A stretch of 50,156 bases of DNA from Dipetalonema caudispina (lineage: Eukaryota > Nematoda > Chromadorea > Rhabditida > Onchocercidae): positions 1 to 50,156 of the forward strand of contig JABVXV010000405.1 of assembly GCA_013365325.1 (NCBI GenBank). The letters are read 5' to 3'. Made by a program: the position numbers and the translations under genes. The notes beneath the pieces are model-generated. The model was not told the DNA's origin, made no database searches, and saw only the letters and a program-made list of their open reading frames with translations. Below are positions 25,101 to 38,929 of this stretch, piece after piece (position 1 is the first letter of the stretch; each line of letters starts with the position of its first letter).

Positions 25101-28100
25101 CTTATATGAAACAATGGCATTCATTCCTTGAAATAGAACTGAAATGAATTTTAATATCGATCGGTTAATTCCAATCGCCATTAAAAATTTCAGGTGATAC
25201 TGATGACGATGATGACGAAGGAAACGAATACTCGGATGACGATGATATGAGCTGGAAAGTACGCCGAGCCTGCGCTAAATGCATCGAAGCTCTCGTATGT
25301 TTATGAGCGATTCGTTACTTTTCTATAAATTAGAACAAAATCCTTGCTTTGCTGCATGCTCAGTCGGAATACTAGGGAAAGAGCTATATCTCTTCGCAAT
25401 CTTAGAGACGTAGTGAACTATCGGATATTGTTTTGTTTTTTTAATTCACTGGATTTCCGAGTAATGAACTGCAGAGTCATGGCGGTCTCGGTTTTCACAG
25501 CTGAGTATGGGCTGAGTGACGGTATCTTATCTAGAGTTCCCATACGCGGCAAAATTTTGGCTTTTTTGAACTGTGATCCATTTAAAATGCCATTTATTGG
25601 GTTTTGATCAGCGATTTGCACATGATGTTGGGTCGTTTATAGATTTTATCGCGCCGTGATGAAATTGTAAAATATTTGACTTCATTTGGTCCTTTGTTGA
25701 TTAGTCGATTCAAAGAACGTGAGGATAACGTGAAATGGGATATAATGCATGCTTATACGGCACTTCTTTCGCAGATTCGCAATTTGATTCCAAGCTTTTC
25801 AGCTATATGCGTCGTAAGTTCATTTTGGATACATGGAATTTTGTTAAAGGAACGCAATTTTATGAGAGCATTATCTCGGATTATTTAAGAATGACATAGA
25901 TCGGAAGGAATCAAAATCGGACGGTTTTCTATTAGTTTAATTTTGTGCATTACTTCAATAACCGTTTTAGCCGGAAGAAAATGGTGATGTAAAGAAAAAT
26001 GCATGTGGCGACGTGGAAACAGTTACTGTTAAAGGTGGTGTACTGCTGCGAAATGCTTTAAGCGTGGAACAACTTGAGACATTGCAGGTTCGTATTCTCC
26101 GTCTTTTATGCAATAAAAGATTAAAATGATTAAATTATAACTGGCAAGTACCTAGATGCATTGAATCACTTAAATATATGAATGCAAAAAAAATTTTTAT
26201 CACTATCACTCTGATACATTACGGCATATTAAAATGGAATAAGTCAGTATATCCTTGATTTTATATTTAGTGGCAGTTAACCCCATATCTTTTAAGACCT
26301 TTACTAGTGTGAGTAGATCTGGAGCAACCGTTGAATTTTTTTGACATTCATTTACACAATCATAGTATAACTTGGTGATTCCTTATTTTAGGCTTTGGAT
26401 TCACAGATTCCTTTACTTGTCAAAGCAATTAGTCGATTGTTAAATACAAAGGCACTCAAAACGAAACAGTATTGTTTCGTTTTGCTTACGCATCTGTTAA
26501 GGTTTGTTGCTCATTTGCCGTATCATTTTTTGCTTTCCTCAGTGGGATGTTATTTTATTTGGTGTCGGATTGTTATAATTTTTTAATTATTTTGCTTATT
26601 TGTTGATAATTTTTGTTCTGTTTTCAAGAGCATATCCGGGTGCACTTGGTGACGAAATACTTCACCTGACGGCCGGAGTATCAAGTGCAATGAATGATCG
26701 TTCTTTGAATACAAATGTAAAAATTGACACGCTCACCTTCTTATCGGGAGCGTTATGCACTCATACACCAGAGGTGACATGGAAATACTTTGTCTTTTTA
26801 TATCTGTTTGTGGATAATACTAATTAATGTATCTCCATGTATAAATAGCTGTTTTCTATTTACAAATATTTGAAGAATTGGTGAATGAACAGGATTGCTG
26901 AAATAGGAATGGGGAATATACTGTTCTAAATAGTCTTAAAAAATTTTTTATTGTCTTTTTCTCGTCATTTTTTTTATTTTCTTTTCATAATCTTTTCAGA
27001 AATTACATGCATATATGGATGTGTTGGTGCCGCTTATTGTACGGGCCGTCAGTGAGCAATTTTATAAAGTAGCAGCAGAGGCATTGACGGTTACAACGTC
27101 GCTGATTCGTGTCTTACGTCCAGTGACATGCGAACAAGGCAATTTCGATTATTCGCCGTATGTGGATAGCATTTATGAAGCAATTATTGGCAAACTAAAG
27201 GCTACCGATATAGATCAGGTTTGAAAATCGTTACTTGTATATTTATATTAAACCATCACAAGTTAAATTTTACAGTAAATTAACAAGTGAAGATTCGAAT
27301 AATAACTCAGTTTAAGATCGAAGTGGTACTCATTAATCAACTTTGTTGAAACTTTATTCGCTTTAATTATATATAAGAGAGACGTTCTGTTCGGTTAGGA
27401 TTGTTCAAGGGATTAAGGGTTTTCAGTTTTTAATCTTAATTGATTTATCGAATTCCACTTCAGTCTATTAAAATGTTTACAGCTATAACTCTTTGGTCGA
27501 TAATTTCAGCTTCCCATTGTTTATCTTTCTTTTTTATTTATTTTTTCAGGAAGTAAAAGAAAAAGCAATTACAGCAGCCGGTCTTCTTTTTGCAACTTTC
27601 GGCGATTTTCTGAGAGATAAGGTAGGAAGTATACAATTTTTAAAGTTTTCAAGTTAAGCGATGTTTCTGTTGCTGCAAATATTATTGTATTCACACCAGA
27701 GTTGTAACTGTTCTGGAAATGTATACGAAAGACTTCTAAATTTTAAATTTTTCCAAAGTTTGTTTTGTGCTCGGGGATGTTTTTCAAGTGGTTAAGATTT
27801 TTTTCTTCAGCTGCCAACCTGTTTACCGATATTTCTGGATCGTTTGCGGAATGAAATGACACGTCTTGTTACGGTAAAAGCGCTTACTGTTATTGTGAAT
27901 AGTCCTCTATCAATTTCACTGCATTCTGTTTTGTCAGATATTTTGTTATTGCTGGCCGAATATTTGCGCAAGAATCACAGAACTTTAAAAGTAATTTAAC
28001 TTTATTTGTTTATAAAAGAGTATATCGTATAGATAGAGCAGATTACACTACAACCTGAAGTATCTATTATTTCTGAGTATTGAGCCCATTTTCTGATTGT

Positions 28101-31100
28101 TTATTACAAGTTTGCTTTCTTTTTTTTCAGACTACTTCTGGTTGTTTTCACAAGCCACTAGTAACAATAAAATGTTTTTATTATTGATTCATGATTACAT
28201 TTCGCTTATTTTTATTTCTAGAACTTATGACCATGAATTATAGATTTCGACGTTAAATTTACTAGATTCTTTGGTTACCAATTACAAATATGGTGGCTTG
28301 GATGGTAGTGAAATGATAAGAGTATTACAAGAAACACCTGCTTTGATCTCTGAATTGGATTTGCAAATCAGCCAGCTTACTCTTACTTTCCTTAGTCGTA
28401 AGTATCACTTATTTTGGAAGGTTAATCGTCATTGTTTTTCATGAAAACTCATTTTTTTAATGTGACCACTTTTCAGAATGGGTCTACTCTTTACTATCAT
28501 TACAAATAAAAGCCTTCTGGTGTTTTGTGAATTAGAAAACTTATCATGTCGTGCTTTAAATGAACTTTCTCAGATGTCCATCGCTGCAACTTCTTAAAAA
28601 ATCCACATGTATTTTGAGTTTATCTACAGATGTCATGTTTGCTTGTTCTGATCAGAGATTTTCCCTACAGAAGTTAGTGTATCAGGAAATACTTTCAGAT
28701 CTGGTAGTTGCTCAGCCGCTAATCATATCCTCTAGTTTACCAGAGATCCTAGCGGCTTACGTGAATCTGCTGCAGAGTTCTCTACTTCAAGGTGCCACTC
28801 TGACAGCCTCCTTGAACTTTGTTCTAGCAATAGTCCAGGCGGAAATACCTCAGAAACCATCTTTCGAGGTACTTTAATAATTTTAATTAGAAATGAAACT
28901 AGAAATCCTTTAAACTGTGTAATTTGCATGATGATATTATATTTTAACTATTTTGTTGAATAGAAGACCATTTTCCAGGAATTGCTAGATCAGTTGACTG
29001 CTCCAGCTTACGATAACACTTCCCTTCATCATCAAGCTTATCGCTCTATTTCGGCGTGTACTGCTGTTGTCGCTTCTGCATCCGGTGAACACAATCGTTG
29101 TCGTAACCTAGCGAAGAAATTATCGGAACAAGTAGTGTCGAACGACACAGCAGATGGTGTACGACTGTTTTCTTTGCTTGCAATCGGTGAATTAGGCTGT
29201 ACTTGTCCACGAACGTTTGATAAATTCTCTCCAAAGTATATTTTTCGTTTCCTCATCGTCATCTTTCAGTTTTCATATAAATCTAAAGCAAGATTTATTC
29301 CGGAGATAGTTTCCTAAAGCCAACTTATGTATCACAATAATTTTCATTTAAACGGATAGATACATGTATATATGTGAACAACATTTTTTTATTTTTATGC
29401 GGTTCTTCTTTTGTAAAAGGAAAGAAATTTTTTATGTCAGAAAATAATTAAAGACTAACAATATCATACAAAGAAGTCTACCTTATCATAATGCGTTATC
29501 TTCATCCACCTTTTTTGGCATATTAACAAAAATATTACAGATCAACAGCATTTTCATTTCATGAAAAGCAAGCGCTTAGTTAGTTTGTGACATTTTAGAC
29601 GGGAATCAAGTCATTTAAATGTAAATCTGTTTCAACTGTAAGAATTTTAGACCCGAAGAATTATTGGTAAATGCTTTCAATACAACATCAGAAGAGATGA
29701 AAACAGCTGCATCGTATGCATTGGGAAGACTTGCGTTAGGAAATCTCGAAAAATATCTTCCATTTTTGCTCGAACAAATCAACTCACAGCCAAAGCGTCA
29801 ATATCTTCTATTGCATGCTTTGAAAGAAGTGCAGTTATTTTTGTATTTGTTCACTGTTATTTGTTTGTATGTTCCTTATATCCAAAATTCAAAACTATAA
29901 GAAATTAGCAACGAAAAAAAGCGTGTTGAACGTATTCTGTTAGGCTGTATTATTAAACAGTTGTAGATTGTATTGCATTAACAAGTAGGGCATATATGAT
30001 TTTTTGTTTTTAAGTTGAGCATTATTAACACTTTATTTATTTTGTTTTGACGTATATTTCACTTTCTTTGAGTTGTTCATTCGTATACGATCATCTTTTC
30101 AATCACCAGATGAGCTCACTAAATTTGTAATAATTTTTTTTTTTCTGTTCTATACTTAAAATTATAATTTCACAGTATTTTATAGGTAATTGGTTCGGAA
30201 AGCGGTGATTCTCGAGCTATAGAGATTTTCCGCCCAAGAATTGAACAAATTTGGCCCGTTCTGATCACGCATGCAATAGCTGCAGAAGAAGGCACGCGAA
30301 ATGTTGTCGCAGAATGTCTCGGCAAATTGTGTCTTGTCCATCCTGAACAGTTATTGCAACGTCTCAAGGTCTGTCTTTCAGTGGATTTCATTTTTTTAGT
30401 TCTGATTTTGCTTTTTACTAACCTCGACTCCACTTTAGTGATTATTCCATTCAAGTGCGTTACGATCGACTTGGTGAAATTTAAAATTGTCAGTCTACTG
30501 TCCATTTTTATCTTTGTTTTTCAGAAATGTGTCATTTCACCGAATCCATTTATGCGTGCAACAGCAGTGACAGCAGTGAAATTTTTAATTGTTGAACAGT
30601 GGACAGCTGTTGATGATTTGCTGCAGTCGTCAATGACGCATTTCCTACGGACTGTTACGGATCAAGATCTTAACGTACGTCGAGTGGCATTGATCGCTTT
30701 CAATTCTGCTGCCCATAATAAACCTAGATTGGTAAGTTAGTGAACATTCTTATAATTTTGCTTTCTTGGAAAGATTAGCTGAGGGAAAAAACTACCGGAG
30801 TCTTCCGGGTATCTTGATGTCATTTCCAATTAGTTACGGAAATAGTAATTTTGATTGCCGGATCATCGGTAACCTTAATTATTGATTCAATTTAGTTAAT
30901 AGCTAACGTCGTATTTTTCCGGTTTACATTGTGAGTCTTTCTTGGGTGTTTCACACTATTAACCGTATCAAATGAGCATTTCCATTATTGAATGCATTTA
31001 CTTTTGAAGTATTATAATTTTTGTTGGATGATTTAGTATTTCATTCCCTTTAAACGTGTTAAAATCTGTTTGTTCCTTTACTAAGATTTTAGTTCATTAT

Positions 31101-33000
31101 AGATCAGAGAATTACTGCCTGTCTTTCTACCATCATTATACAGTGAAACAATGGTTAAGAAGGAATTGGTTCGTGAGGTTGAAATGGGTCCATTTAAACA
31201 TACTGTTGATGATGGACTTGATCTACGAAAGGCGGCTTTTGAATGGTCAGTTTTATTGGTCTGAATTTGTAAAAATTAATCAAGTAACTTCACTAATGAA
31301 TAATGTTACTGTACTTTTTATTGACTGTGAATCCATATGGTTTCAATTCATTTCGTATTGTTATCAGAAGTCTGGTTAAATTTTCGATATTTTTCTTTAG
31401 ACTTTAATTCTCTATGGTTTTAGTATGTATACATTGTTAGAAACATGCTTGGAACGGCTGGATATCTTTGAATTCATCACACATATGGAAAATGGGCTGA
31501 AAGTAAGTAGTTTTTGTGATGTTACAATGAATCACATTAAGCTTCCTTGAAAGGAAGCAATTTATAACTGTTTTGAGTTAATATCTTTTAGTTATCATAC
31601 GTTTTAGGATCAACACGATATCAAATTGTTGACGTATTTGATGCTTGCACGCTTAGCTGCCTTATGTCCTTCACAAGTACTTCAGCGACTCGACAGTCTT
31701 TGCGAACCATTGAAGGTATATTTTGTATTGGAAATCTTCCTGATATTCATATCAGTGATGTCTTTGAATGAGTTGTGACTTTAGTTTTTTCATTTCTTAT
31801 TTATTTCTATATCCATAGTTGTAGAAAAAGTGCTTGGCACATAGTCGTCACTAAGACGCAAAGTACACATAAGCCAGTGAATTTCCATGCTTATTAGTGG
31901 CGAGTTTGAACTGTTTTGATGATCAAAGTAAGCTAATTACAGTATAAGTTAATTATTCAGACTCAGATACAAGCCAGAGCTAAGGCAAATGCAGTGAAGC
32001 AAGAAAATGATAAACAAGATGAGCTTCGAAGAGCGGCACTTAGAGTTGTTGTTGCTTTGCAGGTAAGCATATTATTTTTTAGATTGATGTATTTCACCTT
32101 TCTTCTTTTTTAAAGTTTCATAAGGAACATTTTGCACATTTATAAATATTAAACGTCGAAATTTCCATGGCAGATTGTTGTCGGACACTTAAATACTTGG
32201 ATGATGTTCAATTGCAACTTGGAGGAACTCTCCATTTACTGCATAGCTCTTTCATTTTTATTTAATTTTTTGGTTTTACTCAATTGTTAATAGTCGGAGG
32301 TTCTCATTACTCGGCGTATATTTTAGCGCATCCCTGAAGCAGATAGACAGCAACAGTTTGCTGATCTTCTTACTATAATTCGTAGTTCAAGTGAGATAAA
32401 TGCTGTTTATCAGGTAATCAATATTTTTATCATAATTATGGTGTTTAAAGTTTTCTATTAGGTAAGGCAGAAGAAATCTTAACGAATGGTTTCAAGTCAA
32501 ATCGATTGAACATACGGAAATCATTAAGCATACATTTCACAATAACGAGAACTTTTGAGTAAGCCTAGATGGATTAGCGATAGTTGTGTCGCAGAAATTA
32601 TGGATCGTTGTTATCCTTTTTATCCTGATCAAGCTTAATATTCAACGGTTATGATTAGAGGAAGGTCTATAAAAGAACTTACTTTGATTTGCAAATTCAC
32701 CACAAATTATTGATAATAATTTCGTTGTTGAATATTCTTTATTTTTTATAGTTATAATCTCCTAAGGCGCAGTTTACAGCATTATGTTAAATCAGATTTA
32801 AAACCTTAGGATTTATTATTACGTAGCAAATGATTTTTTTGTAAAATTTCATTACTTTAATGGAGGAAGAATTTATTTTGATGATTTTATTGATTTTTTG
32901 TTTCAGTAGTTAAGTCTTTAGCATCAATTTGTTGTAGTTAGTGGAACGAGATGCAGTTCACCGTTTGTATACTTCCGACTCCGTGATGGAAGTGGAGTAA
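22113..33000 (+). CDS. cand-1: CAND1, cullin-associated NEDD8-dissociated protein 1
   Basis: 27 coding exons: 22113-22247, 22816-22920, 23390-23561, 23680-23783, 23974-24126, 24224-24382, 24464-24617, 25194-25294, 25643-25813, 25971-26087, 26392-26501, 26629-26773, 27000-27218, 27550-27621, 27811-27990, 28244-28397, 28630-28868, 28979-29235, 29651-29828, 30186-30368, 30525-30731, 31103-31245, 31424-31502, 31608-31715, 31961-32062, 32327-32413, 32938-33000. They give about 1298 residues (human 1230). CAND1 is an all-HEAT-repeat solenoid that wraps unneddylated cullin-RBX1 and exchanges substrate receptors. Diagnostic stretches: [35 protein letters not shown], the acidic loop ending [93 protein letters not shown] and [11 protein letters not shown]. 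The ATG at 22113 ([12 protein letters not shown]) aligns with the family start; an upstream in-frame extension is possible. Exon 18 has two usable acceptors. A poly(A) signal is at 33137-33142. Confidence 0.97.
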
Positions 33001-34348
33001 TGGTTGAGAAATTCAAAAGTATTTGATAAACTTGTTTCGCTTTATAGAAAGTGCTTTTCGTGAATTAGCGATACGGGAAAAAACATCTTTTTTTCTTTCT
33101 GTTGTAATTTTCTTGTATTTATAAACTTTCCTGTAAAATAAAACTGCGACCGTTATCTGTGAATTAGGGACATTTATCGATGCGGTGTGATCGTTCTTTG
33201 CCTTTTAATTCTAATCGATTATATTGACTATTTGAGTTTACTATCATAAATATTTAGGAAAAGGTGATATTAGAAAATATTTTCGATGTTTTAGCTCAAT
33301 TCGTGAATTTTAAAAAAAGTCCTCTTTTGTCAATGCTATGATTATATTTGGGCATAACTTCACGTTTAAGCTGTTTGATATTTATCACATCTGTCATTCT
33401 GTAACTTTAACAATATTCGTGAGGTTTCCTACGAATGAGAAATTCCTCCTAAAATTATGATTGATTTAATGTATTGTTGTTTGTCTTATAGTGTTTGTTT
33501 TGTTTCCACTTCTTTTTTTTTTCTTTTTCGTTTTTTTCGTTTTCCATGGTTATTGCACGAATCGTTTTATTGAGCAAATAAAAATTATTTGTTTTTGCTA
33601 ACAATATATACGAGCAAAAAATGTTCTTTACATAATTTTTATCTCCAGTGCTACCAGTTATCATTATTTTATCAATTATTGATTACTTCATAATTATTTT
33701 ACATGATAGTATTGTCATATTTGCATTAATAGAACGTTAACAATGAGCAATTGATATTAATTCCATTACTAGTACTATCTGCATCATTTTTCTTTTTTTT
33801 TCTATTTTTACAAGTCAGTTCATTATTGCACTGCCGAAATTTTGTTCTGTGACCTCATTTTTAATGGAATTGATTTTAAAGAAAAAAAAAAAAAAAAAAA
33901 AAAAGTTGTCTAAGAAAGAAAAAGAAATTCCTACAAATAACAGTAATTACTGAAGTGTAATGATATAGTATTCTCTTCAAATTAATCGTCTATTTATTAT
34001 TGTTCAGTTTGGTAGTTAGAATTAATTCTCCTGCTGAAATTAGTAACTTTTTCATTAAAATTTTTTTTTTCTCTTTTAAATAATTCTTGAATTCTTACAT
34101 TACATCGTGTAATGAATAACTTCTTGAACAGTACATTTTTTATTTTTATATATTTATATTTGAGAGTATTGGAAACTGGTATATTTCAAAAACTGGAAAG
34201 TTTCTTTTCTTTTTTCATTTTTTCAATTTTTTTTTTTTTTTTTTTTTTTTTTGATAGCAATATTTGCGTTAATGAATAACATAATGTGCAAGAAAGAGAG
34301 AATAAAAATGCTAATGCTTATGGATGATTATTTTATTGTTTGTTTAGA
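33001..34348. other. Intergenic, CAND1 to ABHD12-like gene
   Basis: 1.35 kb. It contains the CAND1 3' UTR with AATAAA at 33137-33142, an A run at about 33883-33904 and a T run at about 34220-34252. No exon was recognised. The minus-strand frame at 33455-33664 is low complexity. Confidence 0.65.
33137..33142 (+). terminator. CAND1 poly(A) signal
   Basis: AATAAA, 137 bases after the CAND1 stop codon, at a normal 3' UTR distance. Confidence 0.5.
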
Positions 34349-37001
34349 ATGATGGCTCGATGGTATATAGTTGGTTTTATGCCTATTTCATTATATTTTC
34401 TGATTCCTGTTTTTTTCCATTTTTTTCCATGGTATTTACAACATATGTTTTTTCTCAATTTTGGTAAGTTATAGTTTTGCAGTTTAACTTATAATATAAT
34501 TCCAAATCTAATTAATTATATGCGATTATTATTTAAAATGAAATAGTACAATTTCATGTTATTGTGATGTTTCTCACTGTATGATACATTATTCGGTTTC
34601 TTCGAAGTTTATAGTTTTTTTTTTTTCAAATATTTGCATTATATTATCATTGGTGTTTTATATTTAAATTAATTAGTTGCTAATTTCAGTGAGGATACCA
34701 TTCCGAAATTTCACAAATTTAACACATTATGGTATTAGTTCATTGGGAAGGAATTTTTATTTGCGAGGTGAAAATGACCTACGACTGGGATGTTGGTTAG
34801 ATATTGATTTGTTTTCCTAATAATTTTAGTTAAAATAATGTCTCGAACTAAGAAGTTAATATCAATTTCGTAATTTGCTGTTTAATTTTTTTTTTTTTTT
34901 TTGGAATATCTGTTTTCAATTTAGACAGCGGGTCATTTAAGCATTTCAGTAAATTTTGTGAGTGTTTAATATTTCCTTTACCCAGTCTTTTTTGAGTTTT
35001 TTTCGTCCATAGATTTGCAAATATTTTCGAGCAGAAAAATAGCAAAATTTGTTGCTTGTTTAAGCATTGATTACTGAATTTCAAATGGAATTTGTGCAAT
35101 TAATTTTTTGTATTATCATCAGCCTTATGTCACCATTGCATATTAATTTTTTCTTTATGATTCGGTTGAATATCATAATTTATGAATATTTGAGGCATAT
35201 TTTACCTTCTAAGATAGCCATGAACTATCGAGACTCAATATTAAATGGGAGAGAAATGGAACTATTAATGAAATCGTCAGATAATCCAGTAATTGTCTAT
35301 TTGCACGGCAATTCTTTTGACCGGTTCGTCAATTTTCGTACATAATAAAATTTGTTTTCAATTAAATTGCATAGTCGAAACCGCTGTTTGACTGCCTATC
35401 ATACAGTTATTTTATAGATCACAATCAACTCGGTGTGGATTATATAATTTATTGGCTGATATGGGTTTTCATGTGTTAGCCTTAGATTATCGCGGTATGT
35501 CTTTCTTTCATTTGTTTTCCCATAAATTATCTTTACGAAGATTAATATTATCTTGAATTCCTTATTACTACAATTTTTGTCGTCAGGTATAGGAATAAGC
35601 AGTTCAGTGTTACTCGGTATGAAAATTTTAAAAGATACCTAAAGCAAGCAGTTATCTTCAGGATATGGCGATTCAAATGGTTCGCCAAGTGAAAATGGTT
35701 TAATTGAGGATGCGAGAGAGTTATTTCGTTATGCAAGAAGTCATTCTGGTTCAAATAACATATATTTATGGGGACATTCAATGGGAACAGCGTAGGTTTT
35801 ATGAATCAGTTTAATAGATCATTCAACAAATTCTTGAAGTCAAATTCATCAATTTTTGTCTACTATAATAGCAAATCATCTCAGTTGAGATATTCAGATC
35901 TGATTCCACATTTTTCATACACTAATTCGTTCGTAATTGTACAAATAGATGTTTCACTGCGATTTAAGATGTCATTTGTTTAAGATTTGGTTCATCTTTA
36001 TTTCTCTTGGCTTGAACTTCTAATGATCTTTTTTTTGCGGAAACTTCTCTAAATAAAAGTAAATAGCATTACAGTTTTCCTGCTCTAAGTCACATCTTTC
36101 TTTGATCTGGAATCTTTTCTTTAAAAAATAATGGTGAAAGCATTTTATCATTCATTTATATAGTTAGATTTCTTTCGTCTTTTGATTATTTCACACTGAT
36201 TAATTAACTGTTTTGCGAATTTATGAGTTAGGTTATCCAGTTCATATACCATCAAAGTAACTTATTACTGACTTTACAATGATTCCATTCAATACTCTTT
36301 CATGTTTAATTTATTTTAGAATTGCTACAGCATCTGCAATGGAATTCAGTGAAAAAGGATCACCACCAGCTGGTTTGATCTTGGAATCACCATTCAACAA
36401 TCTTAATGATGTTGTTACTCATCACCCATATGCAACACCATTTCGTTGGTTGCCATGGTTTAAAAAAATGATATTAGAATCATTAGATAGATCCGGTTTG
36501 GATATGAGCACTGATTATCGCATTACAAAGTATGCTTTAGCAAAACATATGTACTTCGGAATATATGTCATTGAATTGTTCGAAAATTTCTGTATTTAAG
36601 TTGAAATTTTTTATGTAGGCTAGAGTTTATTACATGATTTTCTTCTCAACCTAGGACTAAATTTTAAAGGATAAAGAAGTAAGCGAAAGATTGTACTTAC
36701 CAAAAAAAAAAAAAAAACAATTATTAAGTGCAGTAAATATTAGATAATGTATTTTATTATACATACCATTTAAATTTTTAGTTTCTGTCGTACTTGAGGA
36801 GTTCATTACAGGGTAGATTGTCCAGTGTTAATATTGCATGCTGAAGACGACCACATTATTCCGCTACAGTTAGCTCATAAATTACGTGACAGTGCTTTGG
36901 CTGCCAAGCGTGATGTAACGCTTATGCAATTCGATGCGAGTCGCAATTTTCATCACAAATTCATCTATTTAGCTGATGAACTACCTAAAATTCTAACGTA
37001 A
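34349..37001 (+). CDS. ABHD12-type alpha/beta-hydrolase (membrane serine hydrolase)
   Basis: Seven exons: 34349-34463, 34690-34795, 35195-35323, 35418-35494, 35662-35791, 36320-36529 and 36812-37001. All phases close, giving 318 residues. Residues about 6-36 are a hydrophobic helix that anchors the protein. The hydrolase fold follows: PVIVYLHGN with the oxyanion HG, ADMGFHVLALDYRGYGDSNG, the nucleophile elbow GHSMG (Ser182), AGLILESPFNN, CPVLILHAEDD (acid at 268 or 269) and FHHKFIY (His304). Order and wording follow ABHD12/ABHD12B, which hydrolyse lysophosphatidylserine and monoacylglycerols in the ER membrane. The N-terminus is shorter than in human ABHD12 (398 aa). The ATG lies right after TTTAG, which suits trans-splicing; the next codon is also ATG. 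The last acceptor (CATTACAG at 36804-36811) is chosen because earlier ones meet a stop. Confidence 0.93.
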
Positions 37002-38929
37002 ATTTTGCGTTACTTTAAAAGGAAAACAGATAACTTTGAAATTTTTACAACTGTTTACATTTTTTGCATTAGAACAGCGATTACTCAGCATATCTCTAGC
37101 TGGTAATTGAACATAATACGTGAAGTTTAAAGTTATTTAAAGTCGTAAAGCTAAACTATACGGAGATTCAATGCAATCATTAATTCCATCATAAATTCAT
37201 TGCATTATTTTGTCATGATTATGCTTTTTCGTTGCCTTAAAAATCTAAGTTTCAGGAGATTCACAGATAAATGTACTTTAAAAGCAAAGAAAGCGTAGAA
37301 GTGGGAATGTGTAGGCGACTGTTCGATGTCAATTTGGATTATATCAAGTACTAAAATGTTCAATTATTGCATCGTCTAGTCATTACCAATATTAATTTAT
37401 TTCATTTTATCTATTTGTTGGTTTTTTCAAATTTTGAAAGATTAGTTGCTTCTTTAGTTTGCTTTATGGTCATTAGTGGCATTGTTTATGGGAACTATTA
37501 GAAATATTTTCCATTGTGCACACGAGCATTGTTAGAGATATGCATGAAATTATTGCAGATACTGTCGTCTATCATATACATATATATATATAAGATTTGA
37601 ATTATAAGTATACGTGGATTGCAACCCTCATCAATTAGGATCAATAAAATCTCCAGGAAACGAAAAGTTTGGTCAGATGTCGGCGAAATATTGAATTAGG
37701 AAACCGTAGATATTCAGCGAAGAAATTTTATATTTGATAAATTTCAAACCTGAAAATTAGAAAAATTCTTGATAAATTTTCTAATCATGGGAAAGCAACA
37801 AGTTTTTCTCTATTAAATTTGTTAAAAGTTGCGTAAATAATCCCATTTCATAGATGTATATCATTTTCATTAGCTTCTTCGTATCTTTCTTTAATCATTG
37901 TAAATTATTATGCTTTACGGTTTATACATCCCAAATAATTTTGGCATTTGGTACTAATTATTCTTTTAAATTATAATCATTATGTTTTGCATTCCATAAC
38001 ATAGTAATATATTTTCGAATGAAATTACTGTTTTCCTATCGAATATCTTTTAATTGCCTCATTTGTTCCATTTTATTACTCAGTTCACATTATACTTGTG
38101 TACTTCATTTCGTTACTTTTTTATCTTTTTCAGTAATCAATTTACTGAGACCAGTTAACAATAAATTGGTTTACTTGTTTGTGTGTTTGTTTTTTTGTTT
38201 GTCTCATAACTTTTTCCTAACAAACAAACGAAGCTCACAAAGGTAATATTGGCTATTAAAAGAAAAAGATGAGGATTAATTAATTTTATTGATTATTAAT
38301 CAGCTAAAATAAGTAAAATTTGAATCTTACCTATTTTAGTTTATAGGTAAAATTCAAATTTTTCTTATCTTGTTTCCCATATGTACAGTATTGTAAGTTA
38401 TAGTAAACGTCACTTTTTTTTTTTTTTTTTTAATAATGTAAGGAGTAAATGAGAATTTGATAAGGACTAATATGACATACGTTTTCGTTCGCATCTTGAA
38501 TATAACATATGGAAAACTGGAAATATTTAAAAATTTGAATGAACTGGATTGTTTTTGGTATAATTCAAATTTTTCATTCAAATAAAAAATTTGTAAATTT
38601 CATTCTCTTTTCCGTATTATTTGTTTATCTGGTTTTAACTCCTGAATGAAATTTCAAGTAAAATATTCTGTGGATTTCTATTTACAGTTTGTTATTTTAA
38701 ATTGAAAAACACTGAAAAAAATTGAGAATGAAATGATTGTGTAGATTTTAAGAAAAAAAAAAATTTTCATGACAATAAATTAATCATTATCATTGTGAAT
38801 AAATTTATGAAAGTGTAAATTTTCGTGCAACAAATTGTATACCATCATAAATATATATAAATCAAATCGAACTTTCTTAATCATCATTGTAATTATTAAT
38901 TAACTTTTTTATCATTATTTTGGAATGAT
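37002..38929. other. Intergenic, ABHD12-like gene to FERRY3 homologue
   Basis: 1.9 kb of AT-rich DNA. AATAAA at 37643-37648 is a distant candidate for the ABHD12-like gene, and there is a short TA run near 37577-37592. The open frame at 38019-38246 is hydrophobic but has no acceptor, donor or family support. I see nothing else. Confidence 0.6.

Noticed and set aside
25344..25607. 87-aa frame between CAND1 exons 8 and 9
   Set aside because: It lies wholly in a CAND1 intron. Exons 8 and 9 join in phase without it, and CAND1 homologues have no matching segment.
28560..28629. Upstream extension of CAND1 exon 17
   Set aside because: The frame is open, but the acceptor at 28573 is out of phase with exon 16. 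The acceptor at 28629 restores the conserved HEAT sequence.
36781..36811. Earlier acceptor (TTTTTAG) for the last ABHD12-like exon
   Set aside because: From there the frame that leads to CPVLILHAEDD meets TGA. Only the CATTACAG acceptor ending at 36811 gives the conserved sequence in phase.
38019..38246. Hydrophobic 75-aa plus-strand frame
   Set aside because: It has no splice sites, no neighbouring exon and an AT-driven Phe/Leu/Ser composition, so it is probably chance.
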